This document shows, in pieces, positions 26,458 through 35,457 of a DNA stretch of 64,000 nucleotides. The translations under genes and the position numbers were made by a program. The stretch is from Gemmatimonadota bacterium (GTDB lineage Bacteria; Gemmatimonadota; Gemmatimonadetes; Gemmatimonadales; GWC2-71-9): contig JAJCZX010000030.1 in assembly GCA_029262195.1 (NCBI GenBank), forward strand, positions 372,001 through 436,000. The letters are read 5' to 3'. Positions within the stretch are counted from its first letter, which is position 1, and every line of letters begins with the position of its first letter. Below the pieces are notes generated by a model that worked only from the letters and a program-made list of their open reading frames with translations, made no database searches and was not told the origin of the DNA.

Positions 26458-27486
26458 TTATGGTGCACCCTGGCCTCGGACGTTACGATCCCAGTAGTGC
26501 ATCCAATCCGGGCCGTTTTCGGCAAGATCGTCCCAGTCCATCTCAGCTACAACCATTCGTTCCCTGACGTCGCGCACCCAGTCGGCAAGTGAATCAAGCG
26601 GGAGATCCGTGCGCGTGGGAAGGCGAAAGACGAGGTTAGCTGCCATAAGCTGTGCATCAACCGATCCCACCCACTCAATGAACCGTTTACCCAGCTCTTG
26701 CTGATCGGAACCTCGAACAAGTGCAATCGCATCTTCGATAACCGGAGTACCGCTGGTCGGGAGTACATAACCGAGCGGGTCGCCAGCGTTTGCGTCAACG
26801 AGCACGTCAGGAAGCGCCCACAAGGTGAGGATCCCATCCTGACGCACCATTTTCTCATGGAGCATCGTCGGATTGAGGACGTACTCTCTGGTCTGAGCAT
26901 CCAGGGCGCGAAGCCAATCGAAACCCGCGGCCGTATCGCCGGTCTCCCTGATACTCTTTTGGATCACCATGCCAAAAATCGAACGCATTGTTCCCGAGGC
27001 TATCGGGTCTCTTATCACTACCTTCCCGGCCCATTTCGGGTCCAAAATCTCATCCCAGTCCTGGGGGACGGTATCCGCTCCAAGCGCGGTAGTATTGTAC
27101 TCTATAATCGCCGGAGTTTCGTAAGCCGCGAAGTAGTGATCGCCCGGCCCCTGCGCTCTGGCGGGAATAAACTCGGCCCAGGAGGGGCGGAAAGGCTCAA
27201 GCAGTGAATCTTTCACGGCCCGCGCGAGGATGTAGGACGGCCCTCCAAACCAGACATCCGCCTGGGGGTTCACCTTTTCCGAACGGACCCGATCGAGAAC
27301 GTCCTGTGACCCCATATCAAGCCATCTCACATCGACTTCGGGATTCAGTTCCTCGAAAATCGCTTCTGCCCGCACGAGCATCTCGCGACCATGAGTGGAA
27401 TAGACCACCAGCGGAGTTCGCCCGTCTCCACATCCTAACGCCGGGGCCACAAGACCTGCGACCATTAACAAGTTCAGTTTTTTCAT
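26458..27486 (-). CDS. ABC transporter substrate-binding lipoprotein (FbpA/phosphonate-like)
   Basis: About 342 aa from the ATG at 27486, since the upstream frame reads back into the PIG-L gene. It has a lipoprotein signal (GLVAPALGCGDG) and a type II periplasmic-binding fold (VVYSTHGREM, ADVWFGGPS, WAGKVVIRDPIASG). The paired tyrosines that bind iron in FbpA are not seen, so iron is not a safe guess; phosphonate, sugar-phosphate or another anion is possible. It is lipid-anchored and delivers substrate to the fused permease. Confidence 0.87.
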   Translation of the reverse strand: MKKLNLLMVAGLVAPALGCGDGRTPLVVYSTHGREMLVRAEAIFEELNPEVDVRWLDMGSQDVLDRVRSEKVNPQADVWFGGPSYILARAVKDSLLEPFRPSWAEFIPARAQGPGDHYFAAYETPAIIEYNTTALGADTVPQDWDEILDPKWAGKVVIRDPIASGTMRSIFGMVIQKSIRETGDTAAGFDWLRALDAQTREYVLNPTMLHEKMVRQDGILTLWALPDVLVDANAGDPLGYVLPTSGTPVIEDAIALVRGSDQQELGKRFIEWVGSVDAQLMAANLVFRLPTRTDLPLDSLADWVRDVRERMVVAEMDWDDLAENGPDWMHYWDRNVRGQGAP

Positions 27487-27529
27487 TTTCAAATCACACG
27501 AGTAGCCGGTAACGGCTCCGATCCCACGT

Positions 27530-30031
27530 CTACGGGATCGCGCCAGCATCCAATCCGACAAGGTTTAAGAAAAGCCGAAACGCACCGGGGACACCTGCAG
27601 GAAGTGCCCTGAAGAAACTGATTCCGGTGTAGAGGTAGGTACCTTCGCCGTACTCCGCCACCAACAATCCGCCTTCGAGCGACGGGCCATCGGGGTCGGA
27701 CATACGTAACAACGGTCGATATTCGTCAGCCCATTCATGGGCAAAATAGAGCCCTCGTTCCTGCGGCCAACCGTCCCAGTCAGCATCTTCGATCGAATTG
27801 GGGAATCTGAAAGCCGGGCTCGCAGGGTCAATCAACTCCACCGGAGCGTTCTCGTTGGTGATCCGATCGTGAGGCCTTGAAATCGTCAGCTCATAGGGCG
27901 CGAATCCTCCGTCTACAAACTGGTACTGCTGATATTGCACTATCAGGCGACCCCCTGCCCTGGCAAACTCGAGCAACCTCGCGTTGGCCCTTGCAAGGAC
28001 ATCATTCGTTTCATAGGCACGGCTACCAATTACGATGACTTCGAACTGAGACAGGTCGCCAGCTTCCAGTTGCTCATCCGTAAGAACAGTCACATGCATA
28101 CCGATCTCGGTGAGCGCCTCAGGCACTCGATCGGCTGCGCCGCGAACGTATCCTACGTTTACACCTTCCGGCATTCTCAACTCAGTCGCCCGAATCATCG
28201 TCTGGGCCCGGGCAACGATTCTCGCCGGGCGGATATGTGAGTATTCGATGACTGTGACCCCGGCGCCGTAATCGGCCCTGTCAGTTACCGCCACCGCTTC
28301 AATGAGAAAATCACCTTCGGCCGTGGGCGCATCAATTTCGAGGACAAAGGTCTCGCTGTCACCGGCATTCTCAAATTCAAACCGGCGAGCCGGGGCGACT
28401 CTCTGGCCGCGGGACCGTAATTCAAGATTACCCGCCACCGCAGAAGAATCATTGTTCACCAGCGTCACAGTGAACACCGGGCCTCCGCTGCGTCCCAGTG
28501 GCCACAGCGACATCGGTCGATCCATTTTGATGTCTATCCGGGGCACAACTTCCAATTCTCTACGGATTTCGCCTATGGCTTGATCGCGATATCTGTAGCT
28601 GACCTCCCGCGTGGCGCTCGCTGTGGTGCCGAGCACTTCAAGCTGGACATGGGCACTTACGAGGGGCGGTTGGCGTGGAGTACCTCGGAGAAGGGGCCTG
28701 ACATTGGACCAATCATAGAGGAAACCGTCACGGGGATCCTCAAGGAAGTAGGCCTGGGAAATCGGGGCATCTGGCGGCACCGTCAAATCAAAAAGTATCT
28801 CGACCTGTTCCCCGGGCGCCACCGAGTCAGTAGATATCTCGCGCCGGACATAGGTCCAGCCTTCGAGCATGTCAAACCCGACACTCGACACCGTTACAGG
28901 AAACTGCCCATCATTGAAGACGGTAAGAGCAACCTCGAAAGCAGTTCCGGGCACCAACGACTCCCTGGACGACGTGGCGTCAACAACTACACGAGCCGCC
29001 GTTAGGAACGCTGACTCCAACAGATTCCCTCTGTAGCGATCTGTGCCGTCAGCCTGTGCTCGTTCGACGGCCAGGGCAAGGGCCGGCACGGCATCGGAGA
29101 CTCCGGCCGGTCCCACCGAGCGGCGTAAAGAATCGGCAAAGGCGGCTAACCAATCCGAGTTCTTGAGAACTCCGGCGAACATATCACCTTGATCGGGCTC
29201 CTCACCTTTCGAATCGAGGAACAACAATCCGGTGCGGCGCGGCCCCGCCTGTTGGAGCCTGCCCATGTCCTGAGACCGGTGTTGGCTGCGTCCATCCATC
29301 GCGATTTGATGATACGACTTGCCTGTAATAGGATCCGTAGTGCCCGATGAAAGCACAACCGAAGCGTTGTCCACCCGTGATCGGGTAGCAAAAAACATGG
29401 TCGTAGGCTGCCAGGGATCAAGCCCTTCCTCTGTAGCCAGTTCCGGAAAAACGGAATCGGATCCAGCGTTTTCATAAGCCCGCCGGGCAATGACCGCGGA
29501 CGCCTGGTGTTGGCCGTGACCATCCCTCGGCGTGCCGGAGAAAACGGCCACTACGATGTCAGGTTTGAACCTACGAATAACACGCACAGCATCCTTGAGC
29601 AGGGAATCCGGATGCCAGAAGGAAAAAGTCTCATCCAGTGATCGGGTGAAACCGAAGTCATAGGCCCGACTAAAGAACTGTTCGGCTCCATCCACCGAGC
29701 GGGCCGCCACAAGCTCCTCGGTCCGCAGCAACCCCAGGGCATCGCCCAGTTCCTGTCCGATGAGGTTTTGTCCCCCCTCACCTCTGGTCAGCGAGAGATA
29801 AGCTGTCCGAGCGCCAACGCCCCTGGCCGAATAAGCCAGAAAATCGGAATCTTCGTCGTCCGGATGGGCCCCAACCATTAGGACCCTGCGGTTTTCGGAC
29901 AATTGGAGCAGCAGCCTGTCGAACTGGACCATACCACCTGAGGTGGGCGGCGCCAGCTGGGCTTGCAGTGTATTGGCCCCCAGGAACAGACCGACCGCTA
30001 ATGTTTTAAGCAGCCTGTCGCGCAACAACAA
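27530..30031 (-). CDS. Secreted large PIG-L (LmbE-like) deacetylase
   Basis: 833 aa with a Sec signal (KTLAVGLFLGANTLQAQ). The PIG-L domain at about residues 45-260 carries the zinc/catalytic motif AHPDDE (55-60), LTRGEGGQN, and a later histidine in DGHGQHQASA. The family removes N-acetyl groups from GlcNAc-type sugars. About 550 further residues look like beta-sandwich modules (NEW3-like, FEVALTVFNDGQFPVTV), then a flavodoxin/glutamine-amidotransferase-like end (VIVIGSRAYETND, GGRLIVQYQQYQF). It overlaps the upstream PRTase-like gene by 26 nt and precedes the ABC importer. That is consistent with, but does not prove, cutting an extracellular amino sugar before uptake. Confidence 0.87.
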   Translation of the reverse strand: MLLRDRLLKTLAVGLFLGANTLQAQLAPPTSGGMVQFDRLLLQLSENRRVLMVGAHPDDEDSDFLAYSARGVGARTAYLSLTRGEGGQNLIGQELGDALGLLRTEELVAARSVDGAEQFFSRAYDFGFTRSLDETFSFWHPDSLLKDAVRVIRRFKPDIVVAVFSGTPRDGHGQHQASAVIARRAYENAGSDSVFPELATEEGLDPWQPTTMFFATRSRVDNASVVLSSGTTDPITGKSYHQIAMDGRSQHRSQDMGRLQQAGPRRTGLLFLDSKGEEPDQGDMFAGVLKNSDWLAAFADSLRRSVGPAGVSDAVPALALAVERAQADGTDRYRGNLLESAFLTAARVVVDATSSRESLVPGTAFEVALTVFNDGQFPVTVSSVGFDMLEGWTYVRREISTDSVAPGEQVEILFDLTVPPDAPISQAYFLEDPRDGFLYDWSNVRPLLRGTPRQPPLVSAHVQLEVLGTTASATREVSYRYRDQAIGEIRRELEVVPRIDIKMDRPMSLWPLGRSGGPVFTVTLVNNDSSAVAGNLELRSRGQRVAPARRFEFENAGDSETFVLEIDAPTAEGDFLIEAVAVTDRADYGAGVTVIEYSHIRPARIVARAQTMIRATELRMPEGVNVGYVRGAADRVPEALTEIGMHVTVLTDEQLEAGDLSQFEVIVIGSRAYETNDVLARANARLLEFARAGGRLIVQYQQYQFVDGGFAPYELTISRPHDRITNENAPVELIDPASPAFRFPNSIEDADWDGWPQERGLYFAHEWADEYRPLLRMSDPDGPSLEGGLLVAEYGEGTYLYTGISFFRALPAGVPGAFRLFLNLVGLDAGAIP

Positions 30032-30659
30032 TGCTCTTTAATCTTTCGGCGGAAGGGTCATTAGCATCTCCAAAGGGCAAAGCGTGCCCTTTGGCGTCCA
30101 TCAGTATCGACGGACATACGAATTCTATTCGCCTGGCCCGAATTCGTTCCTGAACACTTTGAGTACTCACGGCTGCCGCAGCCCAGATCCGCAGGGCTCC
30201 AAGTTCTTTAGCGGCAATTGCAGCGGCGAGAAGCTTCCAGGGGCTCGTGACGTGCCCGTCAACCACTACCACGTTCATGCCCTCAAGCGACTTGATGGCC
30301 CGTTGACCACGGAAAAGTACCCTTTCGGACTTAATTACCCGCCGAGCACGGTCGACAGCCTCTTGAAGGGCATCGATTTGAGAAAAACCCGGCTCAAACC
30401 TCTGGTCAATGATCGCGTCCCCATCTTCGGCCATTGCGCCGACTATTTCGGTCTTATCCATTCTCACGTGGGCCCCAACAATTACGTCAAACCGACAGCC
30501 CATGGCCTGAGAAGCGCTCGCGGCAATTTCGACTCCGCTGGGAGTTATCCCAAGCAAAATAGAGGGCGAAGGGATTCGCTGGTAGAGCTGCCTACCCAGC
30601 ATAGCCCCTGCCCCGGAGCGAGATGGATACAATGCGTTTTGCTGAGGTGCTTCGGTCAT
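30006..30659 (-). CDS. Phosphoribosyltransferase-like protein with degenerate PRPP loop
   Basis: 217 aa. The fold resembles the type I PRTase proteins found near erythromycin-esterase and hydrolase genes: SILLGITPSGVEIAASAS early on, then VVVVDGHVTSPWKLLAAA at the position of the PRPP loop. The second acidic residue of that loop is Gly, so transferase activity is doubtful. It overlaps the PIG-L start by 26 nt and appears to be the first gene of the operon down to the MFS transporter. Confidence 0.65.
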   Translation of the reverse strand: MTEAPQQNALYPSRSGAGAMLGRQLYQRIPSPSILLGITPSGVEIAASASQAMGCRFDVIVGAHVRMDKTEIVGAMAEDGDAIIDQRFEPGFSQIDALQEAVDRARRVIKSERVLFRGQRAIKSLEGMNVVVVDGHVTSPWKLLAAAIAAKELGALRIWAAAAVSTQSVQERIRARRIEFVCPSILMDAKGHALPFGDANDPSAERLKSIVVARQAA

Positions 30660-30961
30660 CTATTCCTTTTATGTAATTGTACAGCGATAAAAAGACAGAC
30701 CTGGTTCCGGCACGCTAATACCGAGGAGCAAAATCTAGTCGTTTGCGCAAATCATACCAGTACCACGCTTTGGAGGGTCTTCGATCAATTTCGGGCTAAT
30801 CCTTAAGATCCCCTCAAATCGATGTCTGGAGGTAGCCTTTGCCCGAGCGCAGAACTAATTTTCACCGTCAATTGTTACGGATCCAGAAGCTCTGGTGCAT
30901 CCGAAAAATACTGTGTCGAATTCAAAGGCCTATTTTCTGGCCCCAAATATAGTTGGTGAAA
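30660..30961. other. Intergenic region between divergent genes
   Basis: 302 nt, AT-richer than its flanks, between the divergent PRTase-like and acyl-CoA dehydrogenase genes. It should hold the promoters of both. No open frame with coding character and no strong hairpin was seen. Confidence 0.5.
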
Positions 30962-32839
30962 ATGACGACCATAAAATCTGAGCCGGCAACCGCCCCTCAA
31001 AAAGGTGCCAACGTTTCTGAAGAGCAGGCCCGCCAGGTAGCCGAGGCCGCCAGAGAAACTGAATGGACCTCACCCAGTTTCGTCAGAGAATTGTTCAACG
31101 GGAAACTCAAACTTGACCTGATCCACCCATATCCCACCGTTGATCCCGATGAACACCGGCGGGCGGATGAATTCCTGGCCAAGCTGGAAGCATTCCTGAA
31201 AGCCGAAGTAGATCCGATTGCTATCGACGCAAACCGGAAGATCCCCCAGAACGTCATAGACGGCCTCAAGAAACTCGGCTGTTTCGGACTGAAGATTCCT
31301 ACCGAGTACGGTGGACTCGGTTTAAAACAGACCAGTTACAACAGAGCTATAGCCCTGGCCGGGAGCTATGAATCTTCCATCGGCGTTCTCCTCTCTGCCC
31401 ATCAGTCGATCGGCGTCCCCCAACCGCTGAAGATGTTCGGGACGGAAGCACAAAAGCGAAAGTACCTGCCGCGGTTCGCAGCCGGAGAAATCAGCGCTTT
31501 CGCATTGACCGAAGACGGCGTTGGCAGCGACCCGGCCCGGATGGAAACCACCGCCACTCTTACCGATGACGGAGAAGCGTACATCCTCAACGGCCAAAAG
31601 CTCTGGTGCACCAATGGTACGATCGCCGATGTAATGGTGGTTATGGCCAAGACCGATGAGCGGAAAATCACGGCTTTCATTGTTGAGTGCCAATGGGAAG
31701 GCGTAGAAGTTGTGCACCGTTGCGATTTCATGGGTTTGAAAGGAATCGAAAACGGAGTACTGAAATTCACTAACGTCAGAGTCCCGAAAGAGAATCTTCT
31801 CTGGGGAGAAGGCAAAGGTCTCAAGCTGGCTCTTATTACGCTCAACACTGGCCGCCTGACCATTCCGGCATCTGCGGCTGCCGCCGGGAAGATGTGCACT
31901 ACGATTTGCCGCAAATTTGCTGGCGAACGAGTGCAGTGGGGACGCCCCGTAGGGCAACACGACGCGATTGCGCAAATGATTGGGAACATGGCCTCGTTGA
32001 CCTTCGCCATGGAGGCCCAATCGGAATTGGCCGCGCTTATGTCGGACATGGGAACTTTCGACATCAGGCTCGAAGCGGCCATGGCCAAGATGTGGAATTC
32101 AGAGCGCGGTTGGGAAATCATCGACGACACAATGCAAATCCGCAGCGGCCGCGGTTATGAGACCGAACAGAGCCTGAAGGATCGGGGAGAACGGCCCGAT
32201 CCGGTCGAACGTTTGATGAGGGATTTCCGAATCAACCTGATCTTCGAGGGCTCAAGCGAAATAATGCGCTTGTTCATCGCCCGGGAGGTTGTCGACGACC
32301 ACCTGAAAATCGCAGGCGCTATCGCCGACCCGAAAGCCTCGTTCGGCGCAAAGATCCCAGCATTCTTCAAAGCTGGACTCCACTACGCCTTCTGGTATCC
32401 AGCCAAATGGTTGGGTTGGAGCGCCTGGCCCAAATACAGTGAGTTCGGACCACTCGCCAAACACATGCGTTACGTCGACAGGACGTCGCGTCGGCTGGCC
32501 AGAGTGTTGTTCCACGCAATCGTGAGGTTTGGACCGGGATTGGAAAAACGCCAATCGGTACTCTTCAGGATGATCGACATAGGCTCCGAGCTTTTTGCTC
32601 AGGCGGCCACTTGCTCAAGGGCGCACATGCTTCACACCAGTGCTGACCCCGAGCAGCGTGCCAAAGGCGCCGGCGCCCGCGACCTGGCAGACGTCTTCTG
32701 CCTGAGATCACGTCGTAGAATTGAGAACCGGTTCAAATCGATTTTCCGCAACGACGACGTGAAGACGTATGCGACAGCCCAGCGAGTGCTGACAGATGAG
32801 TTCCGCTGGTTAGAAGAAGGAACGTCGATTACGGAATAA
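30962..32839 (+). CDS. VLCAD-like acyl-CoA dehydrogenase
   Basis: 625 aa from the ATG at 30962. FAD enzyme that makes the trans-2 double bond in beta-oxidation. Visible family signatures are the substrate/FAD region AFALTEDGVGSDPA, LNGQKLWCTNG, and the catalytic glutamate Glu429 in IFEGSSEIMRLF, the position used by very-long-chain enzymes. A C-terminal extension of about 180 residues, also seen in VLCAD/ACAD9, follows and ends in helical RVLTDEFRWLEEG. It is monocistronic, with a terminator-like hairpin about 30 nt downstream. Confidence 0.92.
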   Translation: MTTIKSEPATAPQKGANVSEEQARQVAEAARETEWTSPSFVRELFNGKLKLDLIHPYPTVDPDEHRRADEFLAKLEAFLKAEVDPIAIDANRKIPQNVIDGLKKLGCFGLKIPTEYGGLGLKQTSYNRAIALAGSYESSIGVLLSAHQSIGVPQPLKMFGTEAQKRKYLPRFAAGEISAFALTEDGVGSDPARMETTATLTDDGEAYILNGQKLWCTNGTIADVMVVMAKTDERKITAFIVECQWEGVEVVHRCDFMGLKGIENGVLKFTNVRVPKENLLWGEGKGLKLALITLNTGRLTIPASAAAAGKMCTTICRKFAGERVQWGRPVGQHDAIAQMIGNMASLTFAMEAQSELAALMSDMGTFDIRLEAAMAKMWNSERGWEIIDDTMQIRSGRGYETEQSLKDRGERPDPVERLMRDFRINLIFEGSSEIMRLFIAREVVDDHLKIAGAIADPKASFGAKIPAFFKAGLHYAFWYPAKWLGWSAWPKYSEFGPLAKHMRYVDRTSRRLARVLFHAIVRFGPGLEKRQSVLFRMIDIGSELFAQAATCSRAHMLHTSADPEQRAKGAGARDLADVFCLRSRRRIENRFKSIFRNDDVKTYATAQRVLTDEFRWLEEGTSITE

Positions 32840-32868
32840 GTCAGAGGTCAGAGGTCACGAGCTAGAAG

Positions 32869-32908
32869 AAAAGGGGGAGCCCGCACAAGGCCTCCCCTTT
32901 CTCGTTTC
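32869..32908 (+). terminator. Probable intrinsic terminator of the acyl-CoA dehydrogenase gene
   Basis: Stem AAAGGGGGAG-CC against GGCCTCCCCTTT with one bulge, followed by CTCGTTT. Placed 29 nt after the stop. Confidence 0.65.
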
Positions 32909-32920
32909 CCGAACCAACTA

Positions 32921-32960
32921 CTCCCTGCTCCCTGCTCCCTGCTCCCTGCTCCCTGCTCCC
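32921..32960. repeat. Heptanucleotide microsatellite (CTCCCTG)5
   Basis: Five perfect copies of CTCCCTG plus a partial sixth, in the gap between two converging genes and ending 4 nt before the aminotransferase stop. Copy number is likely to vary between strains. Confidence 0.95.
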
Positions 32961-32963
32961 TTA

Positions 32964-34256
32964 TTATAACCCGTTCGCCAGCACATCCTCCATCGATTCG
33001 ATAAAAGTGTCGACGCCTTGCAGGGTCGTGTAGACATTTGGCGTTACTCGGATGCCGGTGCTGTCGGGGTGCCCTATCGGGGTAAGGACGATTCTCCGCG
33101 TCCGCCAGAGATGGTTGACTATGTCGCCGGGGGGAATGCCCTCGATGTTTACGTTCGCCAGACCGCAGGATTGCGCGGGGTCGAAACTGGTCCGTAGAGT
33201 GACTCTATCTCTACCTTCGAAATGACGCATCCAGCGATCTCGCAAGAATCTCAGGCGCGCTGCTTTTCTCTCTCCGCCGATTCCTTGATGGAACGTCAGT
33301 GCTTCCGAAATGGCGTTGTGATTGGCAGCCGGATGGGTTCCGATTTCTTCAAATTTTCGAATGTCGTCCCGCTGCGCGTCGGTGGCCGCCATCAACGGCC
33401 AGAGATCGCCAATTTTTTCACGCCTCACATACAGGAACCCCGTACCAATCGGAGCCAGCAGCCACTTGTGCAGCGACGTGCCGTAATAGTCGCACTCCAG
33501 ATCGGCCAACGTAAACGGGAAATGCGCAAAGGCGTGGGCCCCGTCGACGATGGTCTGGATACCTCTGGCCCGAGCCATCTGGCAAATTCTTTTGACGGGA
33601 AAAATCTGCCCGGTGAGGTTGGTGATATGACAAACATGTATCACTTTCGTACGCGGCGTGACCGCATTTTCGAACATCTCGTACAGATAGTCCGACGAGG
33701 GAGGCGGAGTGGGGAAAGACACTTTGTTAACTACGATCCCTTCCCGTCTCACGCGTTGATCCCAGGTGGTGAGCATTCGACCGTAGTCCTGATCTGTGGT
33801 AAGGACCTCGTCACCGGGTTCGAGGTCAATCCCCATCTGCGCGATTTCCAATGCCTCGCTGGCGTTGCGTGTGATCGCAAGCTCTTCAGGGTCGCAACCG
33901 AATTCACCTGCCAAACTGTGGCGAACGCTTTCGATCTTCGGCTCAAGAATCCGCCACATGTTTACAACCGGCCCCTGGTTTGAATAGTCTAGATATCGCA
34001 CCATGGCGTCGTGGACCACCTTGGGACTCGGGCTGACACCGCCGTTGTTCAGGTTGATCATGCTGCGGTCAACCATGAAGGCCTGCTGAATCTCGAACCA
34101 GTAATCTTCGTCCTGAGCAACTTCGGCCGCGGTTTTATGGCTTACTCCCGCTGCGGCAGCAAGTGCCCGCTCGATACCGTCGTTGCGGAGGGAAGGAATT
34201 GATGTGACGCCTGCAGCGCCCATCATTGAACGGAGAAAATCGCGGCGAGTGCTCAC
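32964..34256 (-). CDS. Class V aminotransferase (isopenicillin-N epimerase-like) with Tat-like signal
   Basis: 430 aa PLP enzyme. Lys264 in SLHKW is the Schiff-base lysine, Asp238 in VDGAHA binds the pyridine nitrogen, and RNASEAL (130-136) matches the phosphate-binding region. The closest known type is CefD/isopenicillin-N epimerase-like proteins, which include cysteine desulphurase relatives. The first residues (STRRDFLRSMMGAAG) form a twin-arginine motif, suggesting export of the folded, cofactor-loaded protein; the hydrophobic core is short. The natural substrate is unknown. Confidence 0.88.
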   Translation of the reverse strand: MSTRRDFLRSMMGAAGVTSIPSLRNDGIERALAAAAGVSHKTAAEVAQDEDYWFEIQQAFMVDRSMINLNNGGVSPSPKVVHDAMVRYLDYSNQGPVVNMWRILEPKIESVRHSLAGEFGCDPEELAITRNASEALEIAQMGIDLEPGDEVLTTDQDYGRMLTTWDQRVRREGIVVNKVSFPTPPPSSDYLYEMFENAVTPRTKVIHVCHITNLTGQIFPVKRICQMARARGIQTIVDGAHAFAHFPFTLADLECDYYGTSLHKWLLAPIGTGFLYVRREKIGDLWPLMAATDAQRDDIRKFEEIGTHPAANHNAISEALTFHQGIGGERKAARLRFLRDRWMRHFEGRDRVTLRTSFDPAQSCGLANVNIEGIPPGDIVNHLWRTRRIVLTPIGHPDSTGIRVTPNVYTTLQGVDTFIESMEDVLANGL

Positions 34257-34649
34257 ATCTACCTCTTATCGGGGGACAAGGATTAGACTTGATCCCCAAA
34301 TTGGGCTCTCCGGACTGGGAATGTCAAACGAAGGGCACTACACTGATCAAAAATCGGGGACCGCGCGAGTCCCGTTCTTGTGTCAAGAGCAGATGGATGT
34401 GGAAGTGCCTTGAATTGTAGTGGCTGAAAGCCAGATGAAAACGGTACGGCGCGATAACAAAAAAAGGTGCGAGCGGAACGAGAGCGCGATTCGCGTTGGC
34501 GATGAGCCTTGAGCTCAACCCATTCACAAGGACTGCGGCAAAAATTAGCGCCGTAGGTAATCTAAGTCTGTGCTATTCCTGTGCGATCCTCAGGCGCTCG
34601 GCATCGGAGTGGAAGAACACACGAGGCTACAGTTTTTCGTTGCATGGAA
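34257..34649. other. Intergenic region between aminotransferase and toxin genes
   Basis: 393 nt without a convincing gene. The only feature seen is the minus-strand terminator at 34345-34374. The left 90 nt should contain the aminotransferase promoter. Confidence 0.5.
34345..34374 (-). terminator. Intrinsic terminator downstream of the toxin-antitoxin operon
   Basis: On the minus strand, CGGGAC pairs with GTCCCCG across a short loop and is followed by ATTTTTG. It lies about 275 nt beyond the toxin stop, so it ends that transcript and shields the aminotransferase gene. Confidence 0.6.
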
Positions 34650-34913
34650 TCATCTGCGATAGACATCCCTGCGATGCCCGATCTTCAAAACAATGACGAC
34701 AAGTCGGCGTTCTGACACGCTGTAGATGACTCGATAAACCCCCACTCTGATTCGAAAAACATCCTCAAGCCCCACCAACTTGCGGGAGCCGGGCGGGTGA
34801 GGATCATCACCCAGAGCCACCATGGCTTTTGCTACCCTAGTCCGGTCCTTCCCTTGCATTCTCTGAAGCTGTTTTTCGGCCGTCCTACTGATTTCGACCT
34901 TAAGCCGTGCCAT
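34650..34913 (-). CDS. RelE/ParE-family toxin
   Basis: 87 aa, the usual size for RelE-type toxins. Family features are the N-terminal VEISRTAEKQLQRM helix, the central LVGLEDVFRIRVGVYRVIYSV beta segment with its conserved arginines, and the ending VLKIGHRRDVYRR. RelE proteins cut mRNA on the ribosome, while ParE relatives act on gyrase; the KxGHRxxVY ending fits RelE-type mRNA interferases. It overlaps the antitoxin gene by 14 nt. Confidence 0.9.
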   Translation of the reverse strand: MARLKVEISRTAEKQLQRMQGKDRTRVAKAMVALGDDPHPPGSRKLVGLEDVFRIRVGVYRVIYSVSERRLVVIVLKIGHRRDVYRR

Positions 34914-35124
34914 CTATTCCCAGTGAATTCAAAACATCGGCAAGCGGCCTTTTGGGTTCGTGGCGAATCGACTGGAGATCTTCCACGTCTTCGAGTTCCT
35001 CAAGTCGATCGAGAATCGCTTCCTGAATGAAGTGGTTCATGACTATTCCGCGAGAGCGGCACACTTCGTCGAGTACTGCCTTTATCCGCGCATCGATGCG
35101 TGCACTAATTTGTACATTGGCCAT
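34900..35124 (-). CDS. Ribbon-helix-helix antitoxin
   Basis: 74 aa partner of the RelE-like toxin. The N-terminus (VQISARIDARIKAVLDEVC) is a ribbon-helix-helix DNA-binding domain. The acidic C-terminus (LEELEDVEDLQS) should wrap and neutralise the toxin. GAGGG lies 8 nt before the ATG. The dyad at 35163-35182 upstream is a plausible autoregulatory operator. Confidence 0.88.
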   Translation of the reverse strand: MANVQISARIDARIKAVLDEVCRSRGIVMNHFIQEAILDRLEELEDVEDLQSIRHEPKRPLADVLNSLGIDGTA

Positions 35125-35162
35125 GGGATCGCCCTCAAGGGTATTATTTCATATTAATTGAC

Positions 35163-35182
35163 ATCGTTTAATATAAAACGAT
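35163..35182. promoter_or_regulatory. Dyad upstream of the toxin-antitoxin operon, probable operator
   Basis: Perfect 7-bp arms ATCGTTT and AAACGAT separated by six A/T bases, centred about 48 nt upstream of the antitoxin ATG in an AT-rich stretch. The position and symmetry suit binding by an RHH antitoxin dimer. Confidence 0.65.
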
Positions 35183-35340
35183 ACCATAGCTAATCGGAAC
35201 CCGGCAAAGCTGCCCCCTTTTAAGTCGGGACGCCCGGCACCGGAACCACCCGGCTCGAATGCCCCGAGCAACGCAACGCAGATTGTCAAACTCGCACCCC
35301 TACATTATTCGTCAGCAATCCCCCCGGATGTGGAGATGCT

Positions 35341-35378
35341 AAGTGGCACGAAACTCACCAACAGAACTCAAAAACATG
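35341..35378 (+). repeat. Imperfect direct repeat, left copy, flanking the kinase-permease fusion
   Basis: 38 nt beginning AAGTGGCACGAAACTCAC and ending CATG. It matches 39432-39467 with two single-base gaps and a few substitutions, in the same orientation. The two copies bracket the gene at 35458-39102. Sequence outside the repeat is unrelated. The rest of the 35183-35457 gap shows nothing else recognisable. Confidence 0.6.
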
Positions 35379-35457
35379 AGAATGCCCTGTTGGATTCTCG
35401 GATAAACACAAACCGCCAGGCGAAACATAAAACCCCGGACTGCCGCTAAGGCCCTTC

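Noticed and set aside
29146-29523. 125-codon minus-strand frame inside the PIG-L gene
   Set aside because: Alternative frame of a well-supported gene on the same strand; no motif.
32921-32960. Tandem repeat considered as a CRISPR array
   Set aside because: Seven-base head-to-tail units without spacers; a simple microsatellite, and no cas genes are nearby.
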